From assembly GCF_001435815.1 (NCBI RefSeq), contig NZ_AZFV01000019.1, forward strand, positions 1 to 62,287: DNA of 62,287 nt, read 5' to 3'. The first letter of the stretch is position 1. Every line of letters starts with the position of its first letter. The stretch is from Companilactobacillus nantensis DSM 16982. Its GTDB lineage: Bacteria > Bacillota > Bacilli > Lactobacillales > Lactobacillaceae. Below the pieces are notes generated by a model. It did not search any database and was not told the origin of the DNA. It saw nothing but the letters and a program-made list of their open reading frames with translations. Shown here in pieces: positions 58,206 to 62,287 of this stretch. The translations under genes were made by a program, and so were the position numbers.

Positions 58206-59585
58206 TCAGTTCTTGTTCAATAATTTATCTCGATAATACTTAAAGAATGATTCTTTTCCAGTAATAATATTAGTCTTACCACTCATACCGTAATGAATTT
58301 CTGGAGCGACATTCGCGTTATTCTTTGCCTCAGCAGTAATGACGTAATAACTGCCTTTATTAACCGGTACAGGTGCGACACTAATATTATTGACTTTCCC
58401 ATCAATGATGATTGGTCTAGGAACATTACGCGTAATTTCTAGGCGCATATGTTGGCCCTTTTTTATTGACGATATATCTCTTGATGAAACATAGCTTTGA
58501 ATTTTAATTGTATTATGTTGCTTTAAGACTGGATAAATTACAGCGATTTCCGAACCAGCACCGACGTATTTGGCACCCTTGAGAGTCTGGTTATTCATAT
58601 GAATTACACCAGACTGCTTAGCCTTAATATATGAGTTTTTACCAATTTCATTCAATTCCTTGATATTAGTATCAATCTCTTTTTCTTGTTCATGTGACTT
58701 AACTAAATCGCCTGAAATGCTCTTCAACTGATCATTTTGTAAGGTATCCATCTTTTTGTTATTGGAATCAATATTATAATTCGAGTCGTTAAAATCTTTC
58801 AATGAATCCTTTTGGCCTTGCGTACTTTTTACTTCGTCATTGAGACTATCAATTTGTTGTTGTAAATCTTTCAAGTAGCTTTCTTTAACGGTTGCTTTAG
58901 CATTAGCATCATCGGAATTTTTTATTTCCGAGTTATAACCATCATAAATGTACCCATAAGCATTACCGCTTGGATAGGTCTTTCCGTTCTTAATATCGTT
59001 AAATATCGTTTGATATGCTTGCAGACTGGATTGTTTTTGTTTAATGGTATCGTCATACAAATTTGAAAGCTCCCTTATTTTTCCATCCGAAAAATTTGAT
59101 TTATCCTTCAACATTTGATTCTCAATACTATAAATATTCCGTTGATTCAAATAACTTTTGAGTAAATCATGGTAACCGACAGCATCATCATCTTTAAAAG
59201 TATCTTTGTTTGATTCAACGCCATCCTTGAATATCTCTAATCCTTTAATCTGATCATCAAGATTATTTTTCTGTTCATTCAAGGAATCAAGTTTAATAGA
59301 ATTGTTGGTATTCTTAAATGTAACTAATATTTGACCTTTTCTAACATACTTCCCCTCAGATAAATAATTGTGTTTGATTGCACTATTTGAGGGCGACTGA
59401 ATAATAGGAATACTACTTCTACTACCTAATTTTCCAAATGATTCAATTGTGACTTCACGTTTCATAACGAAGGAAAAAAAGACTACTAAGACAAATAAAA
59501 TTGAAATGGGAATTATTAATAAGGTTGAAAAGTTATTGAACCTTTTGTTATAGAACTCGCTGCTCTCTAAAAATTTCTTATCCAT
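58206..59585 (-). CDS. Bacteriocin secretion accessory protein (LagE/MesE type, HlyD-like)
   Basis: 459 residues: short cytoplasmic N-terminus, one helix (LLIIPISILFVLVVFFSFV) at 22-40, then extracellular lipoyl/barrel-sandwich halves (YLSEGKYVRKGQILVTF near 75; KQSGVIHMNN near 325) around long coiled coils, and a C-terminal beta domain (VAPEIHYGMSGKTNIITG). Works with the C39 ABC transporter encoded just upstream (10-bp gap). GGGGAA ribosome site. Confidence 0.92.
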   Translation of the reverse strand: MDKKFLESSEFYNKRFNNFSTLLIIPISILFVLVVFFSFVMKREVTIESFGKLGSRSSIPIIQSPSNSAIKHNYLSEGKYVRKGQILVTFKNTNNSIKLDSLNEQKNNLDDQIKGLEIFKDGVESNKDTFKDDDAVGYHDLLKSYLNQRNIYSIENQMLKDKSNFSDGKIRELSNLYDDTIKQKQSSLQAYQTIFNDIKNGKTYPSGNAYGYIYDGYNSEIKNSDDANAKATVKESYLKDLQQQIDSLNDEVKSTQGQKDSLKDFNDSNYNIDSNNKKMDTLQNDQLKSISGDLVKSHEQEKEIDTNIKELNEIGKNSYIKAKQSGVIHMNNQTLKGAKYVGAGSEIAVIYPVLKQHNTIKIQSYVSSRDISSIKKGQHMRLEITRNVPRPIIIDGKVNNISVAPVPVNKGSYYVITAEAKNNANVAPEIHYGMSGKTNIITGKESFFKYYRDKLLNKN

Positions 59586-59595
59586 AATAATTCCC

Positions 59596-61755
59596 CTAAT
59601 TATTTAAAAGGTTAAAGTAATAACCTTTTTTATTTATCAATTCTAAGTGACTACCTTTTTCGACAATTTTCCCTTTGTCTAAAACAGCGATATTATCGGT
59701 TTTCTTAGCAATTGAAAGTCTATGTGCTATGAAGATTACCGTTAAATCTTTGATATTCATTAAATTATTCATGATTCTATTTTCAGTAATTGAATCTAAA
59801 CCACTGGTAGACTCATCAAATATTAAAACCTTAGCTGGTGACAATAATGCCCTAGCAATCGTAATCCGTTGCTTTTGTCCGCCGGACAACGTATTACCAT
59901 TTTCATCCAGTACTGTCTCAAATTGCAGTGGCATTTTTTCAATGTCCTTATCAATTTCAGCAACTCGACAAGCTCTAAGAATATCATCGTCATTGATATT
60001 ATCACGGCTACCTAAGGTCAGATTTTCTAAAATACTACCTGAAAAAACATACGGTGCCTGCGGTATATAATTGATGAACCGTCTCAAGACATGTTTATCA
60101 ATATTTTGAACATCATAATTATTAACATAAACTTTACCCTTATTAGGTTTGAAAAAATCGACTAATAATTTTACTAAAGTCGACTTTCCTGATCCACTCA
60201 TACCAACAATGGTTAACTTTTCACCTGAATGAATTGTGAGGTTAATATTATTTAAAACATTTTCCCCATAGCCATAACTATAATCCACATTTTCAAGCTT
60301 AATATTACCGGTCAAACGCTTAGAATCTGTAATTGAACGACTTTCTTTAAACTCTGAATTAACTAAATAAACTTCATTTAGACGGTTGTTCGCAACTTTG
60401 GCGGACTGTAATTTTGGTTGTAAATTAATAATATTTTGTAATGGGTTAACAAAGTATGCCAGTAAAGCGTTATAAGTCATTAACTGACCAACTGATAGTT
60501 GATTTTTGGTAACCATAATAGCACCGACCCACAAAACAACCACATTTAAGATTAATTGTAAAAATAGTTTGATTGCCTGTTGAAGCGTATCAACTTTGGT
60601 ATAGTTAAGACTCTTCTTCAAGAAATCAACAAATTCACTATCTATCTTGCCATATCGTTGTTTCTCACTTGTTAATGCCTTAATGGTTTCAATCCCATGG
60701 ATATCCTCAATAATGGATGAATTTAATACTGATCCGCTTTCCATTTCCTTTTGATTCAAAGTTTCAAAGGGTTTTGAGAAGATCCAAATCATTACAATAT
60801 ATACTGGTAATGAAATTAAAGTTATAAAAAATAACGTACTGTTTTGAATAACCAAAACAGTACCCATAATAATGACGATTCCGACATCTAAAAACATTGA
60901 GATGATCGTACTCGCTAAAGCATCAATAATCTTATTGGCATCATTGAACCGTGAAACAATCTCACCGGTCTTTCTCGTCGCAAAGAAATCCATTGGTAGT
61001 TCAAAGATATGCCGGATATATCCTAAAATGATATCAATCGCCAATCTTTGACCAAGAATAGCTAACAGGAAATCCCTTGAATAAGTAAACATTGACTGAA
61101 AAATATACAAAACAATTAATCCCAATGAAACGATTGCCAAAGTATTATTCATATTGTTAGGAATATACGTATCAATTACCGTTTGCAAGAAGTATGAACC
61201 AAAAATACTGATAATAGTAATTAATAAGGCAGCTAAAATAATATTGATAACTAATCTCTTTTGTTTGAATAAAACGGGAACAAACGAAAAAAGTGATTCT
61301 TTTTTATCAACAGTAGATGGTTTGTACTCTGAGGTTGGGGCAAAGAAAAGTGCCACTCCAGTCCATTCAGAAGCAAACTTCCGGTAACTCATTTTAGTTA
61401 CCTTTACCGTAGGGTCCGGATCAGCAACCAAAATATGGCTTTTAGTACAACCAAGAATCACATAATAATGTTCTAGAGTTTTATTTTTAACAACGTGAGC
61501 AATGAAAGGATAAGGGATGTCTTTTTCTTTAAAAAGAGCCATATCTGCTTGAATAGCTTTTGTTTCAAAGTTTAACTTTTGAGCAGTTTTAACTAATCCC
61601 AGAGCCGTGGTACCCTCTTTATCTGTTTTAGCTAGGTTTCTCAATCTGGCTATGGAATAGCTTGAACCATAATTTCTTAAAATCATAGCTAATGCAGCGA
61701 CTCCACAGTCACTTTCGTCTACTTGTGATATGTATATATTCTTCCTTAAACTCAA
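59596..61755 (-). CDS. Bacteriocin ABC transporter with C39 peptidase domain
   Basis: 719 residues. Peptidase domain with catalytic Cys17 (QVDESDCGVAAL), His96 (LEHYYVILG) and Asp112 (VADPDP); six membrane helices at about 160-440; ATPase with Walker A GMSGSGKST near 518, signature LSGGQKQRITIAR near 620 and Walker B VLIFDESTSGLD near 642. Cuts double-glycine leaders and exports the mature peptides. TTG start at 61755 after GGGGAG. First gene of the minus-strand operon, driven from the LytTR-type box at 61831-61860. Confidence 0.95.
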   Translation of the reverse strand: MSLRKNIYISQVDESDCGVAALAMILRNYGSSYSIARLRNLAKTDKEGTTALGLVKTAQKLNFETKAIQADMALFKEKDIPYPFIAHVVKNKTLEHYYVILGCTKSHILVADPDPTVKVTKMSYRKFASEWTGVALFFAPTSEYKPSTVDKKESLFSFVPVLFKQKRLVINIILAALLITIISIFGSYFLQTVIDTYIPNNMNNTLAIVSLGLIVLYIFQSMFTYSRDFLLAILGQRLAIDIILGYIRHIFELPMDFFATRKTGEIVSRFNDANKIIDALASTIISMFLDVGIVIIMGTVLVIQNSTLFFITLISLPVYIVMIWIFSKPFETLNQKEMESGSVLNSSIIEDIHGIETIKALTSEKQRYGKIDSEFVDFLKKSLNYTKVDTLQQAIKLFLQLILNVVVLWVGAIMVTKNQLSVGQLMTYNALLAYFVNPLQNIINLQPKLQSAKVANNRLNEVYLVNSEFKESRSITDSKRLTGNIKLENVDYSYGYGENVLNNINLTIHSGEKLTIVGMSGSGKSTLVKLLVDFFKPNKGKVYVNNYDVQNIDKHVLRRFINYIPQAPYVFSGSILENLTLGSRDNINDDDILRACRVAEIDKDIEKMPLQFETVLDENGNTLSGGQKQRITIARALLSPAKVLIFDESTSGLDSITENRIMNNLMNIKDLTVIFIAHRLSIAKKTDNIAVLDKGKIVEKGSHLELINKKGYYFNLLNN

Positions 61756-61830
61756 CAGTATATCTCTCCCCCCCTCTAAAATATTTATATTTTATTTTCT
61801 CATTAACTACTTACAATTATCTTTTTTAAT

Positions 61831-61860
61831 ATTAACGTTGTATATATGCATATTAACGTT
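61831..61860 (-). promoter_or_regulatory. LytTR-type direct repeat box for the transporter operon
   Basis: Minus strand AACGTTAAT (61860-61852), 12-bp spacer, AACGTTAAT (61839-61831). Sequence and spacing equal the plantaricin PlnC/PlnD boxes (TACGTTAAT, 12-bp spacer). Confidence 0.82.
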
Positions 61861-61879
61861 AATTTTCTCAATTCCAAAC

Positions 61880-61909
61880 AACGTTAATCTTTACATCTGC
61901 GACGTTTAT
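61880..61909 (+). promoter_or_regulatory. LytTR-type direct repeat box for the two-peptide bacteriocin
   Basis: Plus strand AACGTTAAT (61880-61888), 12-bp spacer, GACGTTTAT (61901-61909), two changes in the second repeat. An inverted TTTGAAA/TTTCAAA pair (61913-61935) and a possible -10 TACACT follow. Confidence 0.78.
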
Positions 61910-61980
61910 ATTCTTTGAAAATTTTTCCTTTCAAAAAAGATACACTTAAACCATCAACTAAATAAAGGGAATCAGCAAAG

Positions 61981-62100
61981 ATGAAAAGTTTAAATAAGTT
62001 CTCTACTATTAGCGAAAAGAATTTAGATAATTGTAACGGCGGAAGCTTTAAGGGATTCGTACAAGGCTTTATTAATGGATTGACTGGAAAGAAACATTAG
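61981..62100 (+). CDS. Class IIb bacteriocin precursor, peptide A
   Basis: 39 residues: leader 1-21 ending EKNLDNCNGG (an unusual Cys at -4), mature 18-residue peptide SFKGFVQGFINGLTGKKH with overlapping GxxxG motifs (GFVQG, GFING) and a basic end. GxxxG pairs let two-peptide bacteriocins pack as helix dimers. AAAGGGAA ribosome site. Divergent from the transporter operon. Confidence 0.82.
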   Translation: MKSLNKFSTISEKNLDNCNGGSFKGFVQGFINGLTGKKH

Positions 62101-62117
62101 CTAAGGAAAGAACAGCG

Positions 62118-62234
62118 ATGAAAAAATATAAAAAAATCGATAACAATACTCTCAAAAACATTTCTGGTGGAAAGGGACCTTGGAACTATAAAACTGGTTA
62201 CAATTTAGGTAAATGGATTTCAAAACGCTTTTAA
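62118..62234 (+). CDS. Class IIb bacteriocin precursor, peptide B
   Basis: 38 residues: leader 1-18 ending NTLKNISGG, mature 20-residue peptide KGPWNYKTGYNLGKWISKRF, very basic with two Trp and a GYNLG GxxxG. Starts 17 bp after peptide A with AAGGAAAG upstream; the two form an obvious pair. An immunity gene would be expected just past the right edge. Confidence 0.82.
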   Translation: MKKYKKIDNNTLKNISGGKGPWNYKTGYNLGKWISKRF

Positions 62235-62287
62235 AAATATAAAAGCGAGTAGTAAAACCATCAAAAGGTACTGAGTATATAATTTGA

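Overview
The window looks like chromosomal DNA of a low-GC lactic acid bacterium of the Lactobacillaceae, most likely a Companilactobacillus-type species (inference). The signs are a dense set of PTS operons, two L-2-hydroxyisocaproate dehydrogenase genes, a D-Ala-D-Ala ligase carrying the D-lactate-selecting Phe, an ornithine decarboxylase with a divergent antiporter, and a class II bacteriocin locus driven by plantaricin-type promoter boxes. No rRNA, tRNA, CRISPR array, transposase or prophage gene was seen. Both the left end (nagA) and the right end (bacteriocin locus) are cut.

Layout. 1-8.2 kb: amino-sugar operon on the minus strand (GntR regulator, mannose-family EIIB-EIIC-EIID-EIIA, a GH42-like hydrolase, AgaS), followed by a separate nagA. 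8.4-16.2 kb: a second minus-strand PTS operon that mixes lactose/cellobiose-type EIIA, EIIB and EIIC with an M42 aminopeptidase and a Pro-dipeptidase, and leads through a hairpin into a C-S lyase and RidA. 16.3-20 kb: two tandem hydroxyacid dehydrogenases and ddl. 20.2-24.5 kb: a secreted DUF1002 protein, a possible small-toxin locus and a P-type ATPase. 24.7-31.7 kb: a LevR/sigma-54-controlled mannose-family PTS with a GH13 alpha-glucosidase. 32-43 kb: housekeeping and envelope genes (RNase HI, DUF915 hydrolase, YhgE, YugP, cardiolipin synthase, TauE, DUF969-DUF979-pcp). 43-50 kb: DNA glycosylase, TetR plus ABC exporter, and a YxlEFG-like ABC set. 49.7-55.3 kb: YnbB, ornithine decarboxylase and amino acid antiporter. 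55.7-62.2 kb: bacteriocin locus.

Two things stand out. First, nine related intergenic elements (about 175-185 bp, one deleted to 86 bp) fold into the same four-stem cloverleaf. Their stem sequences differ from copy to copy but stay complementary, which is compensatory change. The copies that sit just upstream of a gene are all on that gene's strand, often about 35-40 bp before the start codon, so they lie in mRNA leaders; the others sit after gene 3' ends on the opposite strand. I do not recognise the family.

Second, the bacteriocin locus encodes at least five double-glycine peptides, three of them very short (38-46 codons), a C39 peptidase transporter with its accessory protein, and a SunS-like glycosyltransferase beside one precursor. 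It also encodes an XRE-type DNA-binding protein whose first 15 residues are a perfect double-glycine leader. Divergent 9-bp repeats with exact 12-bp spacers mark promoters for a LytTR-type quorum-sensing regulator that must lie outside the window.
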